Assembly: GCF_000429525.1 (NCBI RefSeq)
Contig: NZ_AUCA01000005.1
Span: 38,466 to 102,465, forward strand
Reading direction: 5' to 3'
From: Alicyclobacillus contaminans DSM 17975
GTDB lineage: Bacteria; Bacillota; Bacilli; Alicyclobacillales; Alicyclobacillaceae
Length of the DNA: 64,000 nucleotides
The translations under genes and the position numbers were made by a program. Shown in pieces: positions 47,930 to 57,157 of the stretch. Under the pieces are notes generated by a model. That model did no database searches. It had not been told where the DNA came from and was given only the letters and a program-made list of their open reading frames with translations. Each line of letters opens with the position of its first letter. Position 1 is the first letter of the stretch.

Positions 47930-50062
47930 GTGGGCAAGCGAAGGGTGACTGCGGAAGATCTGTTTGAAATTCACGTGCTTGGCGATGTCGCTCAGCATCC
48001 CACCCAACACCTGGCCGCCGTGGTTGTGACGCGCCTGGACGCAGAGGACAACCGAGAGCGATCATGCATCTGGAAGGTGCACACAGACAGCGGCGAAGCG
48101 GCGCTGTGGACGGCGGGCGGAAATTCCGACACACAGCCCGCCTGGTCTCCGGATGGCCGTTGGTTGGCGTTTCTGTCAGACCGACACGGCGACCAGCCGC
48201 AGTTGTATGTGCTGCCCCTGTCGGGGGGTGAAGCCATCCCGGTGACGGGCGTGGCCACAGGCGTACGCGAGTTCCGGTGGAGCCCGGATGGTCGTTCCAT
48301 TGCCTTCACGGCGAATGTGCCGGAGTGGGCGGATGCGGTCGACGCACGCGACAAGACACCCGGCGAGAAGTCGCCGCGCGAACGGTATACAGCGGACGTC
48401 AAGGTCATTCGCCGTGCCTGGTACCGGTTAGATGGTGTGGGTTACTTCGGGGATCGGCGAAATCATTTGCACGTCGTCGACCTGACACGACTGGTCAGTG
48501 ACCGGCGTCCCCTGGCGAGCCCGTACCAGACGAACAAGCTGGACGTGGAGTTCCCCGTCACACGCCTCACCGAAGGTCCGTTTGACGTGGACAGTTTTGA
48601 TTGGCTGCCCAACATGGAGGCCATCATCTTCGCAGGCAATCTGGAACCGGATGCCGACGAAACGCGAAACCAGCACCTGTACCGTCTTCCCCTGGCGGGG
48701 CGAGGGACGAGCGCGCGGGCGCCAGAGGCTGTGGAGCGCCTGTACGGCGCGCCGACGTTCGCGACGCAGCCGGCGGTATCGCCGGACGGGCGTTTCGTCG
48801 CCTTTTACGGGCACAACCAGGAATTTCGCGGGTACACGCAGTGGAACGTCTGGATCTACGACCTGGAGGAGCGGATTGCCCGTTGCCTTACGGCCAAACT
48901 CGACGCCGCATTCACGGACGTGTCTCTGTCCGATATGCGCGGCACGCAGCACTGCGGACTCACGTGGTCCGAAGATCAGAAGCACGTGTTCAGTCTTCTG
49001 AGTGCCCGCGGCACCACTCAGTTGGTGCGGGTGGATGTGGAGACAGGAGCGTGCCTGCCGGTCACGGACGGCGACGCCTGCGTCCAAACCTATTCCATGA
49101 ATCAACGCACGTCGAGTGCCATCATCGTTCGCGCGGAGTCGACGACTCCCGGGGCCTTGTACATGCTGGAAGTGCCGCTCGGCACCGGAGATAGACCTGC
49201 CATCCGACCTCTGTACGATTGGAACCGCGCCTGGTTGGACACGGTGATGCTGGCGTCCCCGGTGAAATGCCGCTGCGAGACGCCGGACGGTTCGGTGGAG
49301 GGGTGGGTTCTGCTGCCGCCCAATCCTCCGCCGACGGAGGGCTACCCCACGGTCGTTCAGGTCCACGGTGGACCCATGGCCATGTACGGCGAGCAGTTCT
49401 TTTTGGAGTTTCAGTGCTTGGCCGCCGCCGGTATTGCCGTGGTGTACTGCAATCCCCATGGCAGCCTCGGCTACGGACAGGCGTTCTGCAGCGCCATTCA
49501 GGGACGTTGGGGAACCGTTGATTTCGCGGATCTGGAGGCTTTTGTGGACGCGGCGCTGGAACAGTTTCCGCTCTCCCACACGCGACTCGCCATTGCCGGC
49601 GGCAGCTACGGGGGTTACATGGCGGCATGGGCCATTGGCCATACCAAACGATATCAGGCGGCGGTGGTGATGCGGGCTTGCGTGAACGAATACAGTATGT
49701 TTGGAACCTGTGATGTTGGTTTTGAGGACCTGTACGATTTCGGCGTGACACCGTGGCAGGCGCCCGAGCGCTACCTGGAAATGTCCCCGTTGAGCTACGC
49801 GGATGAGATGAACGTGCCGGTTCTCATTCTGCACGCGGAGAACGACCTGCGCTGCCCCATCGAACAGGCAGAGCAGTTGTACATGGCATTGCGGATCCGC
49901 AATGTGCCGGTCGAGTTTGTGCGATTTCCGGACGAGAGCCACGGTATGTCGAGGAACGGGAAGCCGTGGCACCGCGTCTACAGGCTGGAGAAAATCCAGT
50001 CCTTCTTGATGAAGGAACTGGGTTTGTGCAGGAGGGATGCAGATGGCCAAGCGATGGCATGA
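47930..50062 (+). CDS. S9-family prolyl-oligopeptidase-like serine peptidase
   Basis: A 710-residue S9 peptidase. A beta-propeller-like N-terminal part has several Ser-Pro-Asp-Gly-Arg (WD/Tol-B-like) repeats at about residues 75-110 and 280-290. The alpha/beta-hydrolase part follows. The catalytic Ser559 is in GGSYGGY, the acid Asp in His-Ala-Glu-Asn-Asp-Leu-Arg-Cys-Pro, and the base His in Asp-Glu-Ser-His-Gly-Met. No signal peptide is seen, so it is cytoplasmic. GTG at 47930 is chosen with GAGGGGG 5 nt upstream. HtrA starts inside the last 20 bp of this gene, in another frame. Confidence 0.93.
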   Translation: MGKRRVTAEDLFEIHVLGDVAQHPTQHLAAVVVTRLDAEDNRERSCIWKVHTDSGEAALWTAGGNSDTQPAWSPDGRWLAFLSDRHGDQPQLYVLPLSGGEAIPVTGVATGVREFRWSPDGRSIAFTANVPEWADAVDARDKTPGEKSPRERYTADVKVIRRAWYRLDGVGYFGDRRNHLHVVDLTRLVSDRRPLASPYQTNKLDVEFPVTRLTEGPFDVDSFDWLPNMEAIIFAGNLEPDADETRNQHLYRLPLAGRGTSARAPEAVERLYGAPTFATQPAVSPDGRFVAFYGHNQEFRGYTQWNVWIYDLEERIARCLTAKLDAAFTDVSLSDMRGTQHCGLTWSEDQKHVFSLLSARGTTQLVRVDVETGACLPVTDGDACVQTYSMNQRTSSAIIVRAESTTPGALYMLEVPLGTGDRPAIRPLYDWNRAWLDTVMLASPVKCRCETPDGSVEGWVLLPPNPPPTEGYPTVVQVHGGPMAMYGEQFFLEFQCLAAAGIAVVYCNPHGSLGYGQAFCSAIQGRWGTVDFADLEAFVDAALEQFPLSHTRLAIAGGSYGGYMAAWAIGHTKRYQAAVVMRACVNEYSMFGTCDVGFEDLYDFGVTPWQAPERYLEMSPLSYADEMNVPVLILHAENDLRCPIEQAEQLYMALRIRNVPVEFVRFPDESHGMSRNGKPWHRVYRLEKIQSFLMKELGLCRRDADGQAMA

Positions 50063-51269
50063 CGAAGGGGACTGGGCGTTCGGATCTTCGCGGAGGTCCA
50101 GTCGAGGGCCGTGGCTGGTGGCGACTGCCGCCGTCTGTTTTGCCATTGGCGTTCTGGCGGGCGCCTCGTGGTTTCCGAGGACTGTGTACGTCGGGTTGGA
50201 TAGCGCAGCGAGCGGCGGTGGTAATTCGTCGTCGACACAAGGCAGCCAGAACGGATTGGCGTCTGGATCCGAGCCGTCCGCCGTGCCGCCGGAACTCGGC
50301 AACAACGTGATCACGCAAATTTACGATGCCTCGCGCCCGAGCATTGTCACCATCACGGCGGTGAGCGGGACAAGCGCCGCCAAGGACGGCCTCCAGGAAG
50401 ATGTGGGAACCGGTTTTTTCATCGACAATTCGGGGGATATTGCGACCAATAACCACGTGGTGAACGGCCAGTCCTCGGTGTCCGTGTCGGTCAACGGGAA
50501 GACGTACAAGGCCAAAGTGGTGGGTACGGACGCGCTGGATGACCTCGCCGTGGTTCGGCTCACGCCCATGCCCGCCAACGTGAAGCCTCTTCCGCTGGGC
50601 ACAGCCTCCACCCTGCATCCGGGGGATTTGGTGGTGGCGATAGGCAATCCGTTTGAATTGACGGCCAGCGTGTCGGCCGGCATTGTGAGCGGGTTGAACC
50701 GTTCCATGCCCACTGACAACGGGCGGCTGCTCAGCGGATTGGTGCAGACCGACGCGGCGCTGAACCCTGGGAACTCGGGCGGTCCGCTGTTGAACGCCAG
50801 TGGGCAGGTGATTGGCATCAACACGGCCATCGAGAGCCCCGTGGAAGGATCTGTGGGCATTGGCTTCGCCATCCCCATTGACAAGCTGAAGCAGGTGTTG
50901 CCAAATCTGCTTTCCGGCAAAGCTGTGGATCATCCGTGGCTTGGGATCACCGGTATGGATATCACGCCGAAAGAGGTGGAGACGTATCATCTGCCGGTGA
51001 ACCAAGGGGTGCTGGTCATCACCACCACCAAGGGCGGCCCGGCGCAGCGTGCGGGGATTCACGGAGATTCCGGCAGCGCCGAGAAGCCCGTGGGAGATGG
51101 AGATATCATCACAGCTGCCAATGGACAATCGGTGGCGGACCTGGAATCGTTGACGAGCATCATTTCCTCTCTGCAGGTGGGCGATGTGGTGCATCTGTCC
51201 ATCCTGCGCCATGGAACATCCATGGACATCTCCGTTACGCTGCAGGCATGGCCGAAGAACGGGCCTTGA
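50043..51269 (+). CDS. HtrA/DegP-like membrane-anchored serine protease
   Basis: A 408-residue trypsin-like quality-control protease. An N-terminal transmembrane helix (about residues 23-43) is followed by a Ser/Gly-rich linker. The catalytic triad is visible: His in Thr-Asn-Asn-His-Val-Val, Asp in Leu-Asp-Asp-Leu-Ala-Val, and Ser in GNSGGP. A single PDZ domain forms the last 95 residues. It resembles HtrA/HtrB/YyxA of Bacilli. ATG at 50043 is 6 nt after AGGAGGG. It overlaps the S9 peptidase gene, so the two are co-translated. Confidence 0.95.
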   Translation: MAKRWHDEGDWAFGSSRRSSRGPWLVATAAVCFAIGVLAGASWFPRTVYVGLDSAASGGGNSSSTQGSQNGLASGSEPSAVPPELGNNVITQIYDASRPSIVTITAVSGTSAAKDGLQEDVGTGFFIDNSGDIATNNHVVNGQSSVSVSVNGKTYKAKVVGTDALDDLAVVRLTPMPANVKPLPLGTASTLHPGDLVVAIGNPFELTASVSAGIVSGLNRSMPTDNGRLLSGLVQTDAALNPGNSGGPLLNASGQVIGINTAIESPVEGSVGIGFAIPIDKLKQVLPNLLSGKAVDHPWLGITGMDITPKEVETYHLPVNQGVLVITTTKGGPAQRAGIHGDSGSAEKPVGDGDIITAANGQSVADLESLTSIISSLQVGDVVHLSILRHGTSMDISVTLQAWPKNGP

Positions 51270-51295
51270 ATCCGCAGCCTGAATGGTTCACTACG

Positions 51296-51335
51296 TAGAA
51301 ACAGGGCCGACGCCGCGAACGCGGTGTCGGCCCTG
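51296..51335. terminator. Bidirectional terminator between htrA-like and yfhO-like genes
   Basis: CAGGGCCGACGCCGC and its near-complement through CGGTGTCGGCCCTG form a 14-bp stem with one G-U pair. On the minus strand TTTCTAC follows, ending the YfhO gene. Confidence 0.85.
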
Positions 51336-51350
51336 CCGCTGTTCCGGCGG

Positions 51351-53906
51351 TTACCGGAACCATCTCCTGCGTCGATACAGGGCGACCAACCATACGCTCG
51401 CCACACCGATGGCGCTGACTCCGCTGACGAGGGCCCCCAGCTCGAACGCGGCGGGATGATACGAGAAGGAGACCGTATGGGTGCCTGCCGTCAGAGGGAC
51501 GCCGGTCAACACCTGTCCGTTCGGCGGACCCACCCGTTGCAAGGCGACCCGATGGCCGTCGACGCGAGCGGTCCAGTTCGGATCGAACATTTGCGACAAG
51601 ACGAAGCATCCGCCCGTCTTCGCCGAGACGCGCCAGGTGGATGCGTTGGGCTCCCAGTGAACCTGCTGCACCGATGTGGGAAGCCTGGTCAAGGGCGTGT
51701 CCACCGATGGGGCCAGCCAAGCGGGGACGATGGGATCTGGATTTTTCCAAATGTCCACAGTGGATCCGGCGTACACCAGCGACCACGCGGCCGGCGCCAA
51801 CCGGGCATGGACGGGAATGGTGACCTCGCTTGTGCCGCCGAGCACCAGGTGGTGGACGGTGAAAGGCTGGTTCCAACTCTCACAGTGGATGGTGATGTGC
51901 GTTGGCGTGCGGGGCCATCCGCTCGGGATATGGATGGTGCTGCTCAAATCCGGCGAACCGAAGATCCATTCCGTCATGTGATGTGAACCGTTCTCCATCG
52001 TGATGGCATACAGCGGTCCGTCGGTCGCGGACACCGTGGCAGAGGGTGCCAGTACAACGGTCATCCACTGCGTCCCCGTCGGCAGCTTGATCTCCGTGGA
52101 CCAACTGGGGGACCCGTCGAGGGCGGTTGCCAGGGCGTTGGGCATGCCGACCGGCGTGAGCACGTAGCGCACGTCGAGTGCATCCAGCAAATCTCGCGGT
52201 TGACCGAGCAGGAGCGCATTGCTCCACGTCAGGCCGATGGACTCGTCGTACCAAGCGGGAACCAGCGAGTCGTATCCGTTCAAGAAGGGCATCTGGAACG
52301 CTGCCGACTGATCCTGCATGAACGTGTCGGTACCCAGGTCGGCGGCGCGGAGATAGGGCTTCGAAACGCCGAGGTGCTCGGACAGAAACCGGCCGGGCCC
52401 AGCCGCTGTCTGTTCGAGCGGTGATGTCGGCGTGAGCGGAAACCGGGAGAGGCACACGCTTTGCCCCACACAGTCCACCACAGCCAGACCGGTGAGCACC
52501 ACGGCGCGCCACCGGCGCAGTCCCCGCCATAGCCAGGCGAGGAGGGTTACGCCGAGCAGGCATTCACTCAGAGCGAGCGTGGTCAGGGACAGGTTGGACC
52601 AGCCGAGCGCCCATTTGCAGACAGCCAACAGAATCACCGCCGCACCGGTGACCATCGCGCCGGTTTGGCGAAACCGGCCGTCGCGAGAATCTTCCGTCGA
52701 CAGATAGGCGATGCCCGCAGCGGCCAGCAGCGCAACCGCGAAGTCGGTCAACAGCACGTAGCGGGCGGGTACGCGGAACATATCGAAGCCAGGGACATAC
52801 GCCAAAACCAGGCTCAATGGCCCGTATCCGCCGAGCGCCAGGCCAATTCCCACGACGGCAATCAGACCGAGGGCCGCGATGGCAGCACGGCGGTACAGGC
52901 ACAGGCAGGCGGCAGCGGCCAGCGTGAGCACCACAATCCCCGCGTAACACGTGAATTCCCAGAGCAGCGGACTGCCGAAGGTCGCAGCAAACGTATCCTG
53001 GCTCCAATTTGGGCTGCCGGGTCCACCACCACTGCCAAAGGGACTCAAAAATTGCGCCAAAGCCTGCGGCAACATCGATAGAAACAGCAGGAACGCGGGT
53101 GACTCGTGCTGCCTGCTGGAGTAGGTCACGAGTTGCATCGTGGGCAGCCATTGGGCGGCCGCCAGCAACAGGGCGATCCCCATGCCGCCGAGCACCCAGG
53201 CGGAGCGAACCAACCGCGGGCGCAGCGATTCCTTCGCGTGGTTTCCCAGGGCCGCGTGCACGCCCGTGTATAGGATGAGAATCAATCCGGTGTAAAACGT
53301 GATCTGAGGATGACCGGCGTATATCTGCATCGCGTACGCGGCGCCCATGGCGCACACGCGGACGGGGGTGGCGCGCCGGAGCACGCACAGCGCGAGCCAG
53401 AACACCACCGGCAGCCAGCAGACCGCGTCAAACATCTGGGTGTGAATCTGGTGTCCCAGCACAAAGCCGCAGGTGATAAACGACGTTCCGGCCACCAGCC
53501 CGGCCAGACGGCTGCGGAACAGTTGGTAGACTGCCGCGTACATACCGCTGGCCGCCAGCCAGAGGTGGCCGAGATACGACACTTTCAGGGCTGTTTCCGC
53601 CGGCAGCCATAGAAACACTGCGTTCGGCAGGTACAGTGGGCCGGACTGCCCGGCGGCGAGAAACGGCTGACCGCCAAAGTTGAACGGATTCCACAACGGC
53701 AACTCGCCTCGGCGGTAAAACCAGGCGAGCAGCATGCGCTGGGGCAGGTTGAGATGCGTGAGATCATCCAGGGAATAGACACCGGCGCCGCGCAACCACA
53801 CGGGGTATGCGATGAGCACAAGGATGCCGAGCACCGCGAGCGCGCCGACGTGGAGCCATCTGTTCCGTACGCGCCGTGGGTCGGGGCGGGCCGTTGACTG
53901 GATCAT
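51351..53906 (-). CDS. YfhO-family multi-pass membrane protein
   Basis: An 851-residue protein. About twelve transmembrane helices cover residues 20-490. The N-terminal extracytoplasmic loop (Asp-Asp-Leu-Thr-His, Pro-Leu-Trp-Asn-Pro-Phe-Asn-Phe-Gly-Gly) is the GT-C-like signature of YfhO/YkoY-type proteins. A large extracellular beta-domain follows, and a final helix is near the C-terminus. In Bacillus, YfhO is linked to glycosylation of lipoteichoic acid. ATG at 53906 follows GGGAGG by 11 nt. It is monocistronic. Confidence 0.9.
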   Translation of the reverse strand: MIQSTARPDPRRVRNRWLHVGALAVLGILVLIAYPVWLRGAGVYSLDDLTHLNLPQRMLLAWFYRRGELPLWNPFNFGGQPFLAAGQSGPLYLPNAVFLWLPAETALKVSYLGHLWLAASGMYAAVYQLFRSRLAGLVAGTSFITCGFVLGHQIHTQMFDAVCWLPVVFWLALCVLRRATPVRVCAMGAAYAMQIYAGHPQITFYTGLILILYTGVHAALGNHAKESLRPRLVRSAWVLGGMGIALLLAAAQWLPTMQLVTYSSRQHESPAFLLFLSMLPQALAQFLSPFGSGGGPGSPNWSQDTFAATFGSPLLWEFTCYAGIVVLTLAAAACLCLYRRAAIAALGLIAVVGIGLALGGYGPLSLVLAYVPGFDMFRVPARYVLLTDFAVALLAAAGIAYLSTEDSRDGRFRQTGAMVTGAAVILLAVCKWALGWSNLSLTTLALSECLLGVTLLAWLWRGLRRWRAVVLTGLAVVDCVGQSVCLSRFPLTPTSPLEQTAAGPGRFLSEHLGVSKPYLRAADLGTDTFMQDQSAAFQMPFLNGYDSLVPAWYDESIGLTWSNALLLGQPRDLLDALDVRYVLTPVGMPNALATALDGSPSWSTEIKLPTGTQWMTVVLAPSATVSATDGPLYAITMENGSHHMTEWIFGSPDLSSTIHIPSGWPRTPTHITIHCESWNQPFTVHHLVLGGTSEVTIPVHARLAPAAWSLVYAGSTVDIWKNPDPIVPAWLAPSVDTPLTRLPTSVQQVHWEPNASTWRVSAKTGGCFVLSQMFDPNWTARVDGHRVALQRVGPPNGQVLTGVPLTAGTHTVSFSYHPAAFELGALVSGVSAIGVASVWLVALYRRRRWFR

Positions 53907-54105
53907 GTTGTCCTATTCCTCCCTGCCAAATTTGGTAGAATAAGAATACCACACGGAGTGGCCTCTTCAGATGGCCAATCCGCCATCCCCTGTAACATCT
54001 CGACGGAGATTGCGTCTGTATTCATGTGGCGCGTTGCTCCTGAGTCTCTGATGCTGACGGAACGTCGGGGAGTGGGTGATCTCAGATAGAACAGGAGCAA
54101 AGGCT

Positions 54106-54657
54106 ATGCGCTGTTCCGAGTCCGGCTGCGGAGAAGAGATTTGCAGACACGGTTGTTTGAGAGAGCACGAAGTGCTCGTGCGCAACCTCGTTTATCATAT
54201 CACCAGAAGCCCCAATGACGTCGACGACCTGGTGCAGGAAGTGATGGTCAAGGCGTACCAGTCCATGTCCGCGTTTCGAGGCGGCAGTTTTCGGGCGTAT
54301 CTGGCGCAGATTGCACGAAATCATTGTTACGATTGGATGCGGCGCCTGCAGGCCAAACGGGCCATTCAGCAGGTGGAGCTGGTCCCGGAAATGCGGGCGG
54401 GCGAGGATCTCGGTCCCGAGGCGGCCCTGCTGCAGAAAGAATCGACCACAGAGTTGATGGCGTTGCTGGATGAATTGGGCCATCCGGATCGGGAAATTTT
54501 GCTGCTCAGACACGTCCACGGCTTGGAGTACACGGAAATTGCCGCAGCGCTGCAAATGAGCCCTGGCGCGGTGCGTACCAGAATGTCCCGTGCCCGGCAG
54601 AAGGTGATGGAGAAACTGCAGGGGAGGGAGCGGCATGGATCATCTCAATTGGGATGA
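54106..54657 (+). CDS. ECF-type RNA polymerase sigma factor
   Basis: A 183-residue ECF sigma factor. Region 2 runs about residues 25-90 (Asp-Asp-Leu-Val-Gln-Glu-Val-Met-Val-Lys-Ala-Tyr, then Tyr-Leu-Ala-Gln-Ile-Ala-Arg-Asn). Region 4 runs about residues 120-175 (Glu-Tyr-Thr-Glu-Ile-Ala-Ala-Ala-Leu, Gly-Ala-Val-Arg-Thr-Arg). An N-terminal Cys-rich patch (four Cys in residues 3-17) is extra. ATG at 54106 is 8 nt after AGGAG. Its last 23 bp overlap the anti-sigma gene, the standard pair layout. Confidence 0.93.
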   Translation: MRCSESGCGEEICRHGCLREHEVLVRNLVYHITRSPNDVDDLVQEVMVKAYQSMSAFRGGSFRAYLAQIARNHCYDWMRRLQAKRAIQQVELVPEMRAGEDLGPEAALLQKESTTELMALLDELGHPDREILLLRHVHGLEYTEIAAALQMSPGAVRTRMSRARQKVMEKLQGRERHGSSQLG

Positions 54658-56218
54658 CGTTTGGTCATACCTGGATGGCGAATGGACCATCTCTGATGAA
54701 CGCGCGCTGCACCTGCAAAAGTGCCCATGCTGTCAAACGCGCGTGGAGGAGGCTCGCACCGCGCACGGCCAGATTGTGGAGGCGTTGGTGACACCCGTTC
54801 CACCGCAGACCGAAGCGTCGTTCGCTCAGGTGAGGCAACGGTTGACCGCGGCGAATGTCGGCGCATGGGCGGTACGGCGCGCCCGCAGTGGCTACCGGAA
54901 CCGGCTGGTTGCCGGCAGCGTGGCGGCGGTTGTGCCGTCGGTGGCTGGCCTCGCCGGGTTTTGGCAATGGCAGCCGCACGGTGCCGACGGCAGGATGACG
55001 GCCGCGTCCACTTCCTCCGCGACGGGCCCACAGGCGGCGCCGGCCAACACCAACCGGACCGCGGCCACGGTGAACGGTGTGAGTACGAATTTCTCCGCTG
55101 CGAACGCCGGTGCCTCCCAATCGGCGGCGTCCGGCGACAGCCCGCCGGTGGGACAAAACCTGACCATGCAGACAGCGGCCATGTTGTCCGGACAATCCGT
55201 AGGTGCAACAGCGCTCGCCGCGTCTGCAGCGGGCAGCGGGAAGGCCAACGGGAGCATCGAACAGAAAGGGTGGACGCCCGCGAACAAGAGCGCATCTACT
55301 GCGGGATGGAGTTTCCACTCGCCTGCGCCTACGCCAAACAACGTCGCGGAGGTGCCGATGGTCTCGAATTCGGTGGTGTCCGGGCAGGTGACGGTGGAGG
55401 TCCGAGATTCGCAAGATCGTCCCATTGCGAATGCCCAGGTGGCCCTGATTTGGTCCGGGAAGGTGCAGGCGACGGGAAAAACAGATGCCACGGGTCAAAC
55501 CGAATCCATCCATGTGACGTTGCCGGCCAACCCTCTGTTCTACAACATGCCGACAGTGGATTTTCCACCTGTGGGCACGCTGACGGTGGTCGTGTGGAAG
55601 AACGGATATGTGCCGCAGGTCGATTTTGAAGGGACTGTGTTCGCGTACGGGAGTTCACAGGTCGTGGATGTCACGCTGCCGCAGGCCAAGGCGCCCGCAG
55701 AAGATGCGGTGGGGATGACGGGGAGCGGCGTCAATCCGGACAGTTCGCCAGCCACGCGCGCGGCTTGGGCGGACGGCGTGCATTGGCTGTTGTCCAGCGC
55801 TTCTGCAATGGATGGGGTGATTGCGGCGGGAACTCCGCTTTCATTGTCTGTGGTGGACTTGCAGGGGCGTCCGGTGGCGGGCGCACAGGTGGTTTGGCTG
55901 GTGAACGGCGTCATCGAAGGTCGAACGGTGACTGGGACGGATGGGCAGGCTGTGTGTCGCGCCTCCGGTTTCCCCGACTGGCGAACCGTCGACGGCAGCC
56001 AGGTGCTCGGTTTGATGGTTTCGAAGGACGGATATGCGCCGGCGGTGACGCTGGAAGTACGGGTGCCGCCCACCGGACTGCAGCCTTGGACAGTGCACCT
56101 GTCGCCGCTCGCGGGGGCGACGGGCGTACCGACCCAGGCTGTGCCTGCCGCAGTGGTCACCGAGTCTCAGGCAGAACAATTGTATCATCTTGCCCTTGAC
56201 ACCAATCAGGGCGGGTGA
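54635..56218 (+). CDS. Membrane anti-sigma factor with extracellular carboxypeptidase-regulatory-like domains
   Basis: A 527-residue anti-sigma factor. The cytoplasmic part has the zinc-binding His26-x3-Cys30-x2-Cys33 (ZAS) motif. One transmembrane helix spans about residues 90-110. A Ser/Ala/Thr-rich linker (about 115-235) leads to two extracellular modules with the pattern Val-x-Asp-x-x-Gly-Arg/Asp-Pro-Val/Ile-Ala-Asn/Gly-Ala-Gln-Val, at about residues 250-345 and 390-515. These look like carboxypeptidase-regulatory-like or Big-type domains, probably the sensor. The ATG overlaps the sigma gene. Ends facing sigK. Confidence 0.85.
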   Translation: MDHLNWDDVWSYLDGEWTISDERALHLQKCPCCQTRVEEARTAHGQIVEALVTPVPPQTEASFAQVRQRLTAANVGAWAVRRARSGYRNRLVAGSVAAVVPSVAGLAGFWQWQPHGADGRMTAASTSSATGPQAAPANTNRTAATVNGVSTNFSAANAGASQSAASGDSPPVGQNLTMQTAAMLSGQSVGATALAASAAGSGKANGSIEQKGWTPANKSASTAGWSFHSPAPTPNNVAEVPMVSNSVVSGQVTVEVRDSQDRPIANAQVALIWSGKVQATGKTDATGQTESIHVTLPANPLFYNMPTVDFPPVGTLTVVVWKNGYVPQVDFEGTVFAYGSSQVVDVTLPQAKAPAEDAVGMTGSGVNPDSSPATRAAWADGVHWLLSSASAMDGVIAAGTPLSLSVVDLQGRPVAGAQVVWLVNGVIEGRTVTGTDGQAVCRASGFPDWRTVDGSQVLGLMVSKDGYAPAVTLEVRVPPTGLQPWTVHLSPLAGATGVPTQAVPAAVVTESQAEQLYHLALDTNQGG

Positions 56219-56223
56219 CCTGT

Positions 56224-56958
56224 TCAGTCATCCGCCTGCGGCCGATATACAAACGGCTTTCGCTTTCGCTGTCCGGCATACGATTGGTGGAACATCTTTA
56301 ACAGCGCGCGTTTTTCCAATCTGGATACATAGGAACGGGAGATTCCGAGCAGGTCCGCGACTTCGTTTTGCGTCCACTCCTTTCCGTCCGCGAGTCCGAA
56401 GCGCAGTTCAATCACGCGCCGTTCACGGCCGTCCAGGATGCGCATCAACTGCATCATATTGGTGATTTCCATTCGTTTGCTCACTTCTTCCTCGGTGCCG
56501 TCCGCATCGGAACCGAGGATATCTCCTATGGTAATCTCGTTGCCCTCCTTGTCCGTCCCGATGGGACTGTTCAGCGAGACGTCTCTGCGCGTTTTCTTCT
56601 GCGCACGCAGTTGCATCAGGATTTCGTTCTGAATGCAGCGAGCGGCATAAGTTGCGAACTTGGTGCCCTTGGTTGGTTGAAATGTCTCCACGGCCTTGAT
56701 CAATCCCACGGTCCCGATGGAAATCAGATCATCGTGATCAATCCCGGATGAATCAAACTTTTTCGCCACGTGCGCGACGAGCCGCAGGTTGTGCTCAATC
56801 AGCGCTCGGTAGGCTGCTCTGTCTCCCTTCAGCCAGCGGGCGAAGTATTCGGCCTCCTGCTGTTTGCTGAGCGGCTGTGGAAAGGACTGGTTGACATACC
56901 CGGTCACCAGTGCGACATCGCGCACCAGTGAAGCGATTGCCAAGGAAAGGGATAGCAA
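56224..56958 (-). CDS. sigK: Sporulation sigma factor SigK, pro-form
   Basis: A 244-residue homologue of B. subtilis pro-sigma-K, the late mother-cell sigma factor. The hydrophobic N-terminus (residues 3-22) stands for the pro-peptide removed by SpoIVFB. Region 2 has Glu-His-Asn-Leu-Arg-Leu-Val-Ala-His and Asp-Asp-Leu-Ile-Ser-Ile-Gly. Region 4 has the Glu-x2-Gln-x-Glu-Val-Ala-Asp-Leu-Leu-Gly-Ile-Ser-Arg-Ser-Tyr-Val-Ser-Arg helix-turn-helix. TTG at 56958 fits both GGAGG 11 nt upstream and the length before Phe-Pro-Gln-Pro-Leu in known SigK; ATG at 57003 is the alternative. The gene is intact and not split. An 86-bp partial copy lies 1.7 kb away (58335-58420). Confidence 0.95.
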   Translation of the reverse strand: MLSLSLAIASLVRDVALVTGYVNQSFPQPLSKQQEAEYFARWLKGDRAAYRALIEHNLRLVAHVAKKFDSSGIDHDDLISIGTVGLIKAVETFQPTKGTKFATYAARCIQNEILMQLRAQKKTRRDVSLNSPIGTDKEGNEITIGDILGSDADGTEEEVSKRMEITNMMQLMRILDGRERRVIELRFGLADGKEWTQNEVADLLGISRSYVSRLEKRALLKMFHQSYAGQRKRKPFVYRPQADD

Positions 56959-57050
56959 GGATGCATGCACCTCCGGGCTGTGTTGCAATGCAGGATGTAA
57001 CATGCTATGCCAGCGCGGGCGAAAGGGTGTGTTTGTCTGGTTATATCCTG

Positions 57051-57118
57051 TTTTATCCGTGATGGGTATTACGCGATACATTTTATCCGGATTATATTGA
57101 ATCCGAAATTTTATCCGG
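57051..57118. repeat. Three direct repeats TTTTATCCG near the DUF2239 promoter
   Basis: TTTTATCCG occurs at 57051, 57081 and 57109 with spacing of 30 and 28 bp, near three helical turns. An inverted repeat CGGATT-N6-AATCCG (57088-57105) lies between the second and third. The third copy sits between the -35 and -10 of the promoter. This is the layout of a repressor or iteron binding array. Confidence 0.6.
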
Positions 57119-57125
57119 GTATAAT
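57097..57125 (+). promoter_or_regulatory. Sigma-A promoter of the DUF2239 gene
   Basis: TTGAAT (57097-57102), a 17-nt spacer and a perfect TATAAT (57120-57125) precede the ATG by 33 bp. Confidence 0.8.
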
Positions 57126-57157
57126 ACATGGCGCAGCCCCTACACAGGAGGTAGACC

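Noticed and set aside
46052..48010. 652-residue minus-strand frame opposite the second dynamin gene
   Set aside because: It is an antisense shadow with His/Arg-rich composition and no recognisable domain.
48428..50314. 628-residue minus-strand frame opposite the S9 peptidase
   Set aside because: It is an antisense shadow; the plus strand has the full catalytic triad.
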